A stretch of DNA of 32,015 nucleotides from CAG-1000 sp964545285 (GCA_964545285.1 CAZJEW010000012.1:1-32015), one strand, 5' to 3'. Counted from the stretch's first letter, positions 23,233 to 31,945 are shown. Notes: generated from the letters alone by a model not told the origin. Program-made: numbers and translations.

Positions 23233-24226
23233 TTTCTACCACCTTTCGACAGATATCACATACTCCATACCCAATAGCACATTTAGATGGTAAATTAATA
23301 TTATTAAAATTATTTTTCTTAAATTTTGACACAATTTTATTATTTGAAATAAATTCAGTATATTTTTTATAACTTAAATAACCTAAATTCGCAAATTCGA
23401 AATTATTTTTTCCAGAACATGGCATACAATAATAATACTTTCCCTCCATAAATGTAATGGTTTTACCACAACAATTAATTTTCTTAATTGAATCTAAATT
23501 ATTATAATTCGAAAAATCGTTATAATTATTCCAAATTTTTTTTGATAATCCTAATATATAGTAATATTTTTCATAATCTCCTAATGATTTTTTATTATTA
23601 TCATTCAAATCCAAATACGGAACAGAACTTTCTAATTTTTCTCCTCTTCCCCATGGAAGTAAAGGATTCATAATAAATTTCACACCTTTTTTCGAATAAT
23701 ATTCAATAAATTCTATTGGTAAATTATCACTTTTATTTCTTGTAACAGTAGATTGAACATATAAATCCAGATTGATTTTGCCACTATATTTAAATAAATT
23801 ATCTAATATCTTATTAGAATTATACTTTTCGTAATTCATATGAAAAGAATCTATTGTAATGTATATTTTTATATAATTAATATCATCATTAGTTAATCTT
23901 TCAAAAAATTTTTCACATTTTTCATCTTTTGCAAATATTTTCCCATTACTAACTAAAGCAAAATTGAAATTCATTTTGCTGCATTCATTAATAATATCAT
24001 TAATGTTTTTTTCTTTATCTCTCCATATTGTTGGTTCACCACCAGAAAGTTTAATTTCAAAGGTATTAAAATTCTTTGAAAATAATTTAATCTCGTTAAG
24101 AGATTTAATTATATCATCATAACTTAATACATAGTTTTCTTTATTCATCCCCGCTCTCAAACAATCTTCACAATGACTATTGCATAATGAAGTTAGTTCA
24201 AAAATGAGTATTTGTTTTTCATTCAT
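23204..24226 (-). CDS. radical SAM enzyme with extra C-terminal Cys cluster
   Basis: 340 residues from the ATG at 24226 (AGGAG nine bases upstream; earlier TTG codons abut that site). The radical SAM 4Fe-4S motif is Cys15, Cys19, Cys22 ('CNSHCEDC'), with 'KLSGGEPTIW' (SAM-binding GGE) after it. The C-terminal half has further cysteines ('INCCGKTITF', 'YYYCMPCSGK', 'CAIGYGVCDICRK'), fitting an auxiliary Fe-S (SPASM/twitch-like) region. It overlaps the upstream B12 enzyme by 8 bp and the downstream aminopeptidase by 29 bp, so it is co-translated with them. Probable role: one of four steps on the small peptide at 28607-28747. Confidence 0.87.
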   Translation of the reverse strand: MNEKQILIFELTSLCNSHCEDCLRAGMNKENYVLSYDDIIKSLNEIKLFSKNFNTFEIKLSGGEPTIWRDKEKNINDIINECSKMNFNFALVSNGKIFAKDEKCEKFFERLTNDDINYIKIYITIDSFHMNYEKYNSNKILDNLFKYSGKINLDLYVQSTVTRNKSDNLPIEFIEYYSKKGVKFIMNPLLPWGRGEKLESSVPYLDLNDNNKKSLGDYEKYYYILGLSKKIWNNYNDFSNYNNLDSIKKINCCGKTITFMEGKYYYCMPCSGKNNFEFANLGYLSYKKYTEFISNNKIVSKFKKNNFNNINLPSKCAIGYGVCDICRKVVENDTKYEQIS

Positions 24227-26144
24227 TTTCAACAACTCCTAACATATAATAATTTAAAAACTTTTTAATAATTATTATTTCGCATACACTAAAAATTTCT
24301 TTATTAAGAATATTTTTAAAAAGTTCTATATTTAGGCTTTCAAAATCATACGAAATATATTTAACAAATCTTATCAACAACTCTTCATTCCCTATTTGAT
24401 TGTATGTAATACAATAATCAAATATAATATCATCAATTGACTCTCTTTTTTTTATATCATTTTCAATAATAACAAACCTATTTAGATAGGGATTTATATT
24501 TAACAATTTAAATTTTTTACTAATACTTGAAGTTAAATATTCAACATATAACAATGTATAATAATTATTTGGAATAACAAAATTTGAATTTTTTAAAATT
24601 TTTATTATAATATAATTTTCTCTATCATTATGATTAAAGCATCGAATTTCACTATTGCTTTTTCTAATAAAAACTATATTACTAGTAGGTATATCGTTAG
24701 TAACAATAAATTTTAATGACAATGTTTCTTCTTTTTTATTATTAACTTTAATAAATATTTCTTTGTTTATTTCAATATTATTAAAATTAGTAGAATATAA
24801 ATCTTGTAAAGTATAATACTTTTTATTTTTCCATATTTCTATAAAAGATTTTTTTAATCTTACAATTTCACTTCTACTAACAGAATTATTTAGTGGGGTA
24901 ACCTTTTTAACATCAAATGGATATTTAACTATAGTAGGAAAAACAAATTCATTTTTAACTAATTTATATTTCCACTTTTTATACTCATTAAAAATTTCTG
25001 TTCCAGAATAAATTTTGAGATAATTGTGTGAATAAGAATTAATATTTAACTTTTTAATAAAATTTAATGTAATATTAGCATCTTCTATAGTTTCTCCAGG
25101 TAAACCTGTTATTATATTGACCATCGGATCTAATTTTAATTTTTTAGTACACATAATAATCTTTTTCATATTATCAATAAACTTTTTTTCAGATAGATAA
25201 TTAATATCAGAATCATTATAGAAAACTTTTTTGACATTTCTTAATATTTTAGGTGAAGCACTTTCTAATCCAAAATCAATTTTAATAAATCCAGATTGTT
25301 TCAATAATAATAATAGTTCATAATCTATTCTATCCGCTCTTGTCTCACAAAATAATTTTAAATTAATATTTTTCTTAATAATTTCTCTACAAATATCTTT
25401 TGCCCTATTTATATTCAAAGTAAACGCATCATCACCAATCAGTACATAGCTACCAGGTTCTTTATCAGCGATATATTGTAATTCACTTATTACCCTTGTT
25501 ATAGAGTGATAATATATTTTTTTCTTACACATACTAGCACAATTACAATATACACAATTATGATAACAACCTCTTGATGAAAATACGATTTTTCTACTTG
25601 GAAAAAAATTAATATTACTTAGATAAGGAGACGGAAAAATATCAATATTAGTAGGAATCTCTATAATTGCATTATTGATAATTTTATTGTTTTTTTTATA
25701 TGAAATACTTGGAATATCATTTAATGTTCCGTTTTTATTAATAATAAAATCCAATAACATTTTAGTAGGTATTTCTCCATATCCTCTTATAGTATAGTCA
25801 ATATTTGAATTTAAATCATTAAATATTTTAGAACTAGAAAAAGTTGCAGTTGGACCACCCAACACAATAGGAATATTTAGTATCTTCTTTATTTTTTTAG
25901 CTATTATTTTAACATAATAGTAATTCATATCATAAACACTAAAACCAATTATTTTAGGATTAATATTAACTATTTCTTGAATAATATTATTAAAATTTGT
26001 TGTTTTAGGAATTAATTGTTTACTGGTATAGCCAAAGTTATTTAAATAAGCTTGTAAATATGCAATACCAATTGATAGTTCAAACTCTTTTTGTTTTCCA
26101 GATGGAGGACAAATATATAGTATATCAACTTTTTTCATACTCAT
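24219..26144 (-). CDS. B12-binding radical SAM enzyme, long C-terminal extension
   Basis: 641 residues with three parts. A B12-binding fold (about 5-135) has 'YICPPSG', 'IGIAYLQAYL', 'IIGFSVYDMNY' and 'IPIVLGGPTATF'; it has no D-x-H-x-x-G motif, as in base-off-binding types. The radical SAM barrel has 'FSSRGCYHNCVYCNCASMC' (Cys193, 197, 200, plus extra Cys202 and 206), then 'IGDDAF' and 'FGLESAS'. A C-terminal region of about 200 residues is unlike standard enzymes. This class commonly does C-methylation or rearrangements on unreactive carbons. AGGAGG lies 6 bp before the ATG; it overlaps its upstream neighbour by 20 bp. Confidence 0.9.
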   Translation of the reverse strand: MSMKKVDILYICPPSGKQKEFELSIGIAYLQAYLNNFGYTSKQLIPKTTNFNNIIQEIVNINPKIIGFSVYDMNYYYVKIIAKKIKKILNIPIVLGGPTATFSSSKIFNDLNSNIDYTIRGYGEIPTKMLLDFIINKNGTLNDIPSISYKKNNKIINNAIIEIPTNIDIFPSPYLSNINFFPSRKIVFSSRGCYHNCVYCNCASMCKKKIYYHSITRVISELQYIADKEPGSYVLIGDDAFTLNINRAKDICREIIKKNINLKLFCETRADRIDYELLLLLKQSGFIKIDFGLESASPKILRNVKKVFYNDSDINYLSEKKFIDNMKKIIMCTKKLKLDPMVNIITGLPGETIEDANITLNFIKKLNINSYSHNYLKIYSGTEIFNEYKKWKYKLVKNEFVFPTIVKYPFDVKKVTPLNNSVSRSEIVRLKKSFIEIWKNKKYYTLQDLYSTNFNNIEINKEIFIKVNNKKEETLSLKFIVTNDIPTSNIVFIRKSNSEIRCFNHNDRENYIIIKILKNSNFVIPNNYYTLLYVEYLTSSISKKFKLLNINPYLNRFVIIENDIKKRESIDDIIFDYCITYNQIGNEELLIRFVKYISYDFESLNIELFKNILNKEIFSVCEIIIIKKFLNYYMLGVVENE

Positions 26145-27522
26145 TTATAACCTCCTTTATCTTATTAAGATTATTATACAATTTCTTATTATATTTAGAT
26201 TCTCCAACTAAATACTCAATATTTCTACCATTTTTAATGTCAATTAAAAATTCAGGAGAATATCTATAATAGAAATCTTTAAAACTATTTAAAACACTTT
26301 TATTATTAACTTGTTTTAAGGAATATGGTTGTATTATTTCAAATCCACATGATATTTCAAGATTCAGTAATTTGTTATATTTTTTTAATATTTTTCTAAC
26401 AAATGAAATTGTTTTATCAAAATTACTTGTACCATACAATGGGTTTGCTATAAAATATAATTCGATTTTTATTTGCGTTCCAATAAATATATTTAAAAAA
26501 TCAAATATTTCTTTATTTTTGAAATATTTACCATTTAAAAATCGATCTTTTTCATCACCACATACTACAGGTAATCCTACTATACTACATTCCTCATTAA
26601 TAACTTTAATATACTTACCTAAGTATTCAATTGAAGGCATTTGAAATAAATAATTATATATTCCAGGTTTAAAACTCATATTATTTATTTTATTTATAAT
26701 AGTTTCATAATAATTCTTACCAAAAATCCAAAAATCATGAGTAATCCCGAACGTATTAACATTATATTTTTCGTGCAATTTTTCCATGCAATCAACAACA
26801 TCATTTGCATCGTAAGAAATCATTTTATTTTGACAAAAAACTTTTTTAAACATATTTTTATTACCACCACAATAAGAGCAATTATATGAGCAACCTCTTC
26901 CTGTTGGAATCCAGGCCAACGCAGCACTAATAGGAATACCTTTGTGATTTGCCTGCTTAAAAAATAATTTATTATGATTTTTTAAAAAGTCATAGTCAGA
27001 ATATAAATAAAATTTGCATTCAATATTTGGTAAATCATTCTTGTTAATAATTACATTATCATTAGCAAAATAAGCAATATTAGAAATATTGTCAACTGTT
27101 TTTTCATTAATCAAATTATTAATAAAATTTTGTATTATATTTTCAGCATAGCCAACAACGATGTAATTAACACAGGAATAATTTCTTAATATTTCTTCAT
27201 AATATATTGAAGAAGTAATTCCGCCTAATATTGTAATAATATTTTTATTTATTTTTTTACATAAATGACACATTTGAATTGATGAATATGAATATATCAT
27301 CCAATGTAAATCAATTAAGACAATATCAGGTTTAATTTTAATCAATTCTTCTTCAATATCAAAATTTGGATCAATACTTTTTTCAAGAGGAATATCAATA
27401 GCCAAATAATCAACATTAAGTTTTTTTATTATATTGCTCATATTTACCATGCCTATTGGAATTACAAATTGAGAATCTCTCAATTCAGTTGTTTGAGGAT
27501 GAATATAAACAATTTTTTTCAT
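26125..27522 (-). CDS. B12-binding radical SAM enzyme
   Basis: 465 residues. A B12-binding domain (about 1-140) carries 'DIVLIDLHWMIYSY' (D71-L-H73-W), a D-x-H feature of B12 domains, then 'IITILGGITSS' and 'YIVVGYAENI'. The radical SAM motif is Cys211, 215, 218 ('GRGCSYNCSYCGGN'), followed by 'FGITHDFWIFG'. It differs in its B12 domain from the next enzyme of the operon, so the two likely do distinct steps. Its start overlaps the SPASM enzyme by 38 bp, with GGAGGG upstream. Confidence 0.9.
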   Translation of the reverse strand: MKKIVYIHPQTTELRDSQFVIPIGMVNMSNIIKKLNVDYLAIDIPLEKSIDPNFDIEEELIKIKPDIVLIDLHWMIYSYSSIQMCHLCKKINKNIITILGGITSSIYYEEILRNYSCVNYIVVGYAENIIQNFINNLINEKTVDNISNIAYFANDNVIINKNDLPNIECKFYLYSDYDFLKNHNKLFFKQANHKGIPISAALAWIPTGRGCSYNCSYCGGNKNMFKKVFCQNKMISYDANDVVDCMEKLHEKYNVNTFGITHDFWIFGKNYYETIINKINNMSFKPGIYNYLFQMPSIEYLGKYIKVINEECSIVGLPVVCGDEKDRFLNGKYFKNKEIFDFLNIFIGTQIKIELYFIANPLYGTSNFDKTISFVRKILKKYNKLLNLEISCGFEIIQPYSLKQVNNKSVLNSFKDFYYRYSPEFLIDIKNGRNIEYLVGESKYNKKLYNNLNKIKEVINEYEKS

Positions 27523-28558
27523 TACTACCCTCCATTATACAAAATAAATCCTCACCTAATAGATCACCTGTTGTAGCCAATGCATACGCTCTACAACCTC
27601 CACATAAATATTTGTTTTTGCATACTTGACATTTACCTTTTAGATTTGATCTAGTTCTTAATTCAGATAATTGCTTTGAATTATACCAAATATCCTTTAA
27701 TGAGCAATTATTTAGATTTCCACATGGCTCCATAATAACTGGACAAGACAATACTTCTTTATCAAGAGTAATGTAAAGAAACTTACAACCAGCACTACAT
27801 CCTCCCCATATTTTTTCAATATTAATATTACTATTAAGTAATTTCCTAGATCTTACATCAAACATAAACCTTAAAGGATCATCTATAAGAAATTGTATAT
27901 TACTAGTAAGAGAATATTCACTAGTTAGTCTTCCCATATTAAAATATTTTTTTATAAAATCAATATTTACATAATCTAAGTTTTTTCCTCTACCAACAGG
28001 TATAGCTCTTCCAAAACTAAACCCATAAACTCCTAAAGAATCAACAAATTTCATTAAATCTAATATATAATCAACATTTTCATTAGAAATAGTTGCCTTT
28101 ACAAATACTTTGTAGCCATGTTCTACTGCAGTTTTAATACCATTAACAGTATTATTAAAAGCACCTTTAACTCCTCTTATTTTATCATGTATTTCCATAT
28201 TGCTACTATCAAGACTAATTGTGAAAAGATTAACATTAAACTTATCTAAAAGTTTAATATTCTTATCATTAAAAAACATTCCATTAGTATTAATTCTTGT
28301 TTTTAAACCATATTTATCTATTATAGATAATATTTTTTCTAATTGAGGATGTAAAAAAGCTTCACCACCAGTAAGATTAATAATCTCTATATTTGACCAT
28401 GCTAAAGCATCTCTAATAGTTTCATCAATAAAATTATAATCCATATATCGATTATTATTACATAATGCATTTTTACTACAAAAACTACATTTAAGATTAC
28501 ACTTATCAGTTATCATAAAAGATAGTGATGTCATGTTAACTTTTACTTTTGTATTCAT
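27485..28558 (-). CDS. SPASM-domain radical SAM peptide-modifying enzyme
   Basis: 357 residues, first enzyme gene after the peptide gene. Radical SAM motif Cys20, 24, 27 ('CNLKCSFC'), 'NLTGGEAFLHP' (61-71), 'SLDSSNMEIHDKIRG'. The SPASM region from about 254 has Cys254, 258, 272, 279, 285, 310, 313, 319, 322 and 340, enough for two auxiliary 4Fe-4S clusters ('CQVCKNKYLCGGCRAYA'). SPASM enzymes such as AlbA, MftC and PqqE modify ribosomal peptides. No peptide-recognition (RRE) domain is seen before the barrel. A GAGGT site lies just before the ATG. The peptide gene ends 48 bp upstream across a hairpin. Confidence 0.93.
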   Translation of the reverse strand: MNTKVKVNMTSLSFMITDKCNLKCSFCSKNALCNNNRYMDYNFIDETIRDALAWSNIEIINLTGGEAFLHPQLEKILSIIDKYGLKTRINTNGMFFNDKNIKLLDKFNVNLFTISLDSSNMEIHDKIRGVKGAFNNTVNGIKTAVEHGYKVFVKATISNENVDYILDLMKFVDSLGVYGFSFGRAIPVGRGKNLDYVNIDFIKKYFNMGRLTSEYSLTSNIQFLIDDPLRFMFDVRSRKLLNSNINIEKIWGGCSAGCKFLYITLDKEVLSCPVIMEPCGNLNNCSLKDIWYNSKQLSELRTRSNLKGKCQVCKNKYLCGGCRAYALATTGDLLGEDLFCIMEGSNEKNCLYSSSNN

Positions 28559-28573
28559 AAATACCTCACAAAT

Positions 28574-28607
28574 ATTTATTAGAGGTTATTATTAACCTCT
28601 AATAAAT
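28574..28607 (-). promoter_or_regulatory. perfect 15-bp hairpin between peptide and enzyme genes
   Basis: TTATTAGAGGTTA and its exact complement lie around a 4-nt loop (arms 28574-28588 and 28593-28607). The stem starts at the last base of the peptide stop codon. No T-run follows, so it is not a classical terminator. It may limit read-through or protect the peptide mRNA 3' end, giving more peptide than enzyme. Confidence 0.8.
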
Positions 28608-28747
28608 TACCATCCACATTCAGCAGATGCGCATTGAAGTAAGTACTCAAGTTCTTTAAGTACTGAATCATTTTCAATCTTTGAAGTTTGAACTGGTTTC
28701 ATTTTTTTGCTATCTTTTTTAGTAGCTTTTTTTAAAACTTTTTTCAT
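28607..28747 (-). CDS. 46-residue RiPP-like precursor peptide
   Basis: A 46-codon gene, 141 bp with its stop, too short for most gene callers. Strong AAGGAGG site 5 nt before the ATG. The N-terminal part is very basic (MKKVLKKATKKDSKK, residues 1-15). Residues 24-38 (IENDSVLKELEYLLQ) look like an amphipathic helix. The last eight residues are C-A-S-A-E-C-G-W, with Cys39, Cys44 and the C-terminal Trp46 as likely modification sites. It has its own promoter and lies directly before four radical SAM genes. This matches the build of RiPP precursors: leader, then a short reactive tail. No similarity to a known precursor family is recognised. Confidence 0.85.
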   Translation of the reverse strand: MKKVLKKATKKDSKKMKPVQTSKIENDSVLKELEYLLQCASAECGW

Positions 28748-28765
28748 ACTTTCCTCCTTAGAAGT

Positions 28766-28794
28766 ATAATATCATTTATACTTTTTTAAAACAA
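28766..28794 (-). promoter_or_regulatory. promoter of the peptide/radical SAM operon
   Basis: Minus strand TTGTTT (28789-28794), 17-nt spacer, TATTAT (28766-28771) with an extended -10 TGA before it. It lies in the 127-bp gap after the CYTH gene, so the peptide operon can be transcribed apart from lysR. Confidence 0.65.
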
Positions 28795-28874
28795 ATACTT
28801 AATTTTTATATATAAATAACTTTTTATTATTAGAAATTATTTTCAACACGATATAAATAAAAATTATATCAAAT

Positions 28875-29960
28875 TTATTTGTTATAATTATTTATAATTA
28901 TCAATATATTTGAATTAGTCTCTTTTAAGTTCTTACTTATTATATTAAAATAGTTCTCTAAATCAATTTCATAACTTTTAAGCTCGGTAAATATAGATTT
29001 ACTAGTATTTAGATATATTATATCTTTAAAGTCTGCTAACGACTTTAAATTAGTTAATAAACTATCAATAAATATTTTATTACACCTAGTACTAAGAATT
29101 ATTTCTAAATTGTTCTTTTTAACTTCTTTAATTAATTTAAAAAATAACAATACATTACTATCTTTAATAATAAGTTTTTCAAAATAATTATTAATTTTAT
29201 TATTTAATTCTGGATTAATAACTTCATCATTGAGATTATTACCTTTATAAATACCCCATTTCATAATATCTTTAGATGTTTCACTACATATTTTTTTATA
29301 ATATTTAAAGAAATCTTTCTCAATCACCTTAAAAAAATAATCTAAATTAACATGAATACCATTAATGTCTTTCTTAGGTAGCAATTCTTCATATTTCTTA
29401 ATAGCTACAAAATCTCTATATGGAAGTTTTGCTTCTTCAAGATTTAAACTAGAAAACATATTAATAAAATCATCTAATTTAATTTTAAGTTCATCCTCAT
29501 AAGTTTCATCATTATTACACAATATTTCAAATTCTACGAATCCACCTAACGATTCAATACTATCAATCATAATACTATATTTATAATCATAATCATTAAT
29601 GAAGAAAGTACTTCTATGTTTTTTAACAATTGAATAACTATAGTATCCTATCGCTGAAAATAAATTAACTATACTGTCATAATTATTAATATCTAAATCA
29701 AAATTACTTTCTAATTTAGAATATGTATTTGAGAGAGCTATTGATTTTCCTTTAAATGTTACCTCCATTTTATCATTATTAATAATTCTTATTCTAAGAC
29801 ATGTTCTATTTTTAATATATTCACTATTAATATCTGTAAAATATTCATCTGTTTCTTCTTTAATTTTTTCTTCTTTAAATCCTAAATCTTTAACCTTTTC
29901 TAATAGACTATTTGAGTCAAAACAATAATATTTCTTTTCAGTTTCTATTCTTCTACTCAT
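28875..29960 (-). CDS. CYTH-domain protein with extra C-terminal domain
   Basis: 361 residues. The N-terminal part (about 1-175) is a CYTH (CyaB/thiamine-triphosphatase) domain: E-x-E-x-K motif 'IETEKKYY' (Glu6, Glu8, Lys10), 'TCLRIRI', 'MEVTFKGKS', 'VKKHRSTFFI' and 'IDSIESLGGFVEFEI', so the triphosphate- and metal-binding tunnel looks intact. The remaining ~185 residues are helical with a Rossmann-like end ('NNLEIILSTRCNKIFIDSLL', 'SNILIIINNY'); I do not recognise it, although a degenerate HAD-like fold is conceivable. The protein may hydrolyse a triphosphate or make a nucleotide signal. It lies between the methyltransferase (2-bp gap) and the peptide gene. Confidence 0.8.
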   Translation of the reverse strand: MSRRIETEKKYYCFDSNSLLEKVKDLGFKEEKIKEETDEYFTDINSEYIKNRTCLRIRIINNDKMEVTFKGKSIALSNTYSKLESNFDLDINNYDSIVNLFSAIGYYSYSIVKKHRSTFFINDYDYKYSIMIDSIESLGGFVEFEILCNNDETYEDELKIKLDDFINMFSSLNLEEAKLPYRDFVAIKKYEELLPKKDINGIHVNLDYFFKVIEKDFFKYYKKICSETSKDIMKWGIYKGNNLNDEVINPELNNKINNYFEKLIIKDSNVLLFFKLIKEVKKNNLEIILSTRCNKIFIDSLLTNLKSLADFKDIIYLNTSKSIFTELKSYEIDLENYFNIISKNLKETNSNILIIINNYNK

Positions 29961-29962
29961 AA

Positions 29963-30985
29963 TTACCTTCTTTCTATTATTGCTATCATATAATTTCCTA
30001 ATATATTATTAAATTTCTTATATTGAATTTTATATTCACTAGCACTTTCGTTTATAATTCTTTTAAATGATTCAAATGATAAAAAATCTTTCCCATTATC
30101 TTTTAAATATTTAATATATAAATATTTATTTAAAAATTTTGATAAACCACCTGTTTTTTTAGGATCTTCTATATCGATTATTATTACCTTTTTAGCAATT
30201 TTAATCATAGATTTAACTGCTTTTAATATCTCATCTTTATTACTTAAATGATGAAATGTATTTTTACAATATGCTACATCAAATACTCTTTCTTTAAAAG
30301 GAAGATTAATAATATTATGATTGGTAAAAATACAATTTGTATATTTCATACTTAAAGATGCTATTTCAGATATATTAATATCATTTCCTACTACTAAAGA
30401 AGCTTTTATAGATAATTTAAAAATATCTTCATTATCTCCACAAGATACATCTATAATACTATTATAATTACCTAATATGCTTTTTAATAAAGTTAAAAAT
30501 TCTTTTTTCTTTCTCCTTTTTTCTGTTAACCAATATTTCTTAATAAACTTTCTATAAAAATTATATCTTCTATAGTATTTTTCAGTAATATAATATTCTT
30601 TTTCATATTCATAATTGTAGTTATTATTAAAAGAATTATTAACTTTAATAATTTCATTATATTTTTTAGAATCTACAGATACTAAATTATCACTTCCATT
30701 TGTAATCTTACATGATAATATTATTCCGCTTTTTGTAAAACATATAGGAAAACAATTTAATATTTTAACATTATATTTTAATTCAATATCTTTTACATAA
30801 CTAATAATATTATTAGACATAGAAGAATAATATGTAATCATCTCTTTATTATTTATTAAATATATTTTATCATAATAATATGGTAAAAAATGCATATCAT
30901 CAGTAGCAAAATCCATTTTAATACTTTTTAAATCATATATATTTTTATATATATTAATTAAATTATCGTTCTTATTCTTTTTCAT
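29963..30985 (-). CDS. class I SAM-dependent methyltransferase
   Basis: 340 residues from the ATG at 30985 (AGG five bases upstream; a GTG two codons earlier is the alternative). The C-terminal half is the methyltransferase: motif I 'IIDVSCGDNEDIFKL' (about 177-191), 'VVGNDINISEI', 'FKERVFDVAYCKNTFHHL' and 'VIIIDIEDPKK'. The N-terminal ~165 residues are unlike a common domain. It follows lysR directly and precedes the CYTH gene at 2 bp. Substrate unknown; acting on the small peptide or on a nucleotide is possible from context. Confidence 0.83.
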   Translation of the reverse strand: MKKNKNDNLINIYKNIYDLKSIKMDFATDDMHFLPYYYDKIYLINNKEMITYYSSMSNNIISYVKDIELKYNVKILNCFPICFTKSGIILSCKITNGSDNLVSVDSKKYNEIIKVNNSFNNNYNYEYEKEYYITEKYYRRYNFYRKFIKKYWLTEKRRKKKEFLTLLKSILGNYNSIIDVSCGDNEDIFKLSIKASLVVGNDINISEIASLSMKYTNCIFTNHNIINLPFKERVFDVAYCKNTFHHLSNKDEILKAVKSMIKIAKKVIIIDIEDPKKTGGLSKFLNKYLYIKYLKDNGKDFLSFESFKRIINESASEYKIQYKKFNNILGNYMIAIIERR

Positions 30986-30991
30986 ATACAC

Positions 30992-31873
30992 CTACATTTT
31001 TGTTATCTGATCATCAATAAAAAGTCTTGATAATTTAGTTAATGAAGATTCAATATAAACTAAATTTATTTCTATACTTGGTAATTTCTTATTTAATTTA
31101 ATTACATCAATAGAATCTTTTTCTATTTCCATAGATTTACCATTAACAACATAACCAACACCCATGTTCTTTTTTACTGATTCAATTATTAATTCTTCTG
31201 TTTCAAATTCAATAGATGGATTGATTAATTTGCTTTCTTCTTCTAATGTTTTGATTAATATTTTTCGAAGTGAGCTTCTTTCAACAGGTAATATAATTAT
31301 TTCTTTACTTATATTATATATAGTTTTAATATTATTTTTATTGTTTTTAGACTTAATAAAACATGTATCTAATGAAAATATAGGTAATATCTTAATATTA
31401 TTATATGTACTTACTATAGGAGAACTATCTATAACAAAATCTACTATATGTTTTTCAAGAGCTTCCAGCAATCCTAAAGTAGATAAATCCAATATTTTAA
31501 ATGTTACATTAGGATGTGTTTTTCTAAATAAAGATACTTTATCAAGTAAATAATTTCTAACCAAGTGTGATTGAGCACCAATAACAATACTTCCATTTTC
31601 TATATTATTATTTGTAGATAACATTCTTTCGCAAGCTTGTAATAAGTTTTGCGAATCTTTTACATATTTTAATAATATTTCGCCATCTGATGTAAGTGTA
31701 ACTCCTTTGTTTGCTCTATAAAACAAAGAGGTTCCTAATTCTTCTTCAAGTTTATTAATACTTTTACTAATAGCTGGTTGTGAAATATATAATTTGTTTG
31801 AAGCTTCTAAAAAGCTGGTCGAAGTTGCAACTGCTAAGAATATTTTTAACGAATTTAAATTTATATCTTTCAT
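30992..31873 (-). CDS. LysR-family transcriptional regulator
   Basis: 293 residues, normal length. The N-terminal winged HTH 'LNSLKIFLAVATSTSFLEASNKLYISQPAISKSINKLEEELGTSLFYR' spans about residues 6-53, followed by the linker helix and a periplasmic-binding-like effector domain ('GSIVIGAQSHLVRNYLL' onward). AGGGGAGG precedes the ATG. A consensus promoter and a 17-bp palindrome lie upstream. It leads the methyltransferase/CYTH genes and may respond to a small molecule linked to the pathway. Confidence 0.94.
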   Translation of the reverse strand: MKDINLNSLKIFLAVATSTSFLEASNKLYISQPAISKSINKLEEELGTSLFYRANKGVTLTSDGEILLKYVKDSQNLLQACERMLSTNNNIENGSIVIGAQSHLVRNYLLDKVSLFRKTHPNVTFKILDLSTLGLLEALEKHIVDFVIDSSPIVSTYNNIKILPIFSLDTCFIKSKNNKNNIKTIYNISKEIIILPVERSSLRKILIKTLEEESKLINPSIEFETEELIIESVKKNMGVGYVVNGKSMEIEKDSIDVIKLNKKLPSIEINLVYIESSLTKLSRLFIDDQITKM

Positions 31874-31895
31874 CGTTTCCTCCCCTAATGAAAAT

Positions 31896-31924
31896 ATAAT
31901 ACAATTACGTTGTTATAATGTCAA
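31896..31924 (-). promoter_or_regulatory. promoter of lysR
   Basis: Minus strand TTGACA (31919-31924), 17-nt spacer, TATTAT (31896-31901), with the ATG 22 bp further on. Confidence 0.82.
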
Positions 31925-31945
31925 GTATATATTTTATTGTGTTGC

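Noticed and set aside
23204..28558. Radical SAM genes as a nitrogenase, heme or biotin pathway
   Set aside because: No partner genes of those pathways are present, and the small peptide gene plus SPASM enzyme fits a peptide-modifying system better.
28607..28747. Precursor as a SCIFF (six Cys in forty-five) or subtilosin-type peptide
   Set aside because: It has only two Cys and a different tail, and no matching transporter, so those named classes do not fit.
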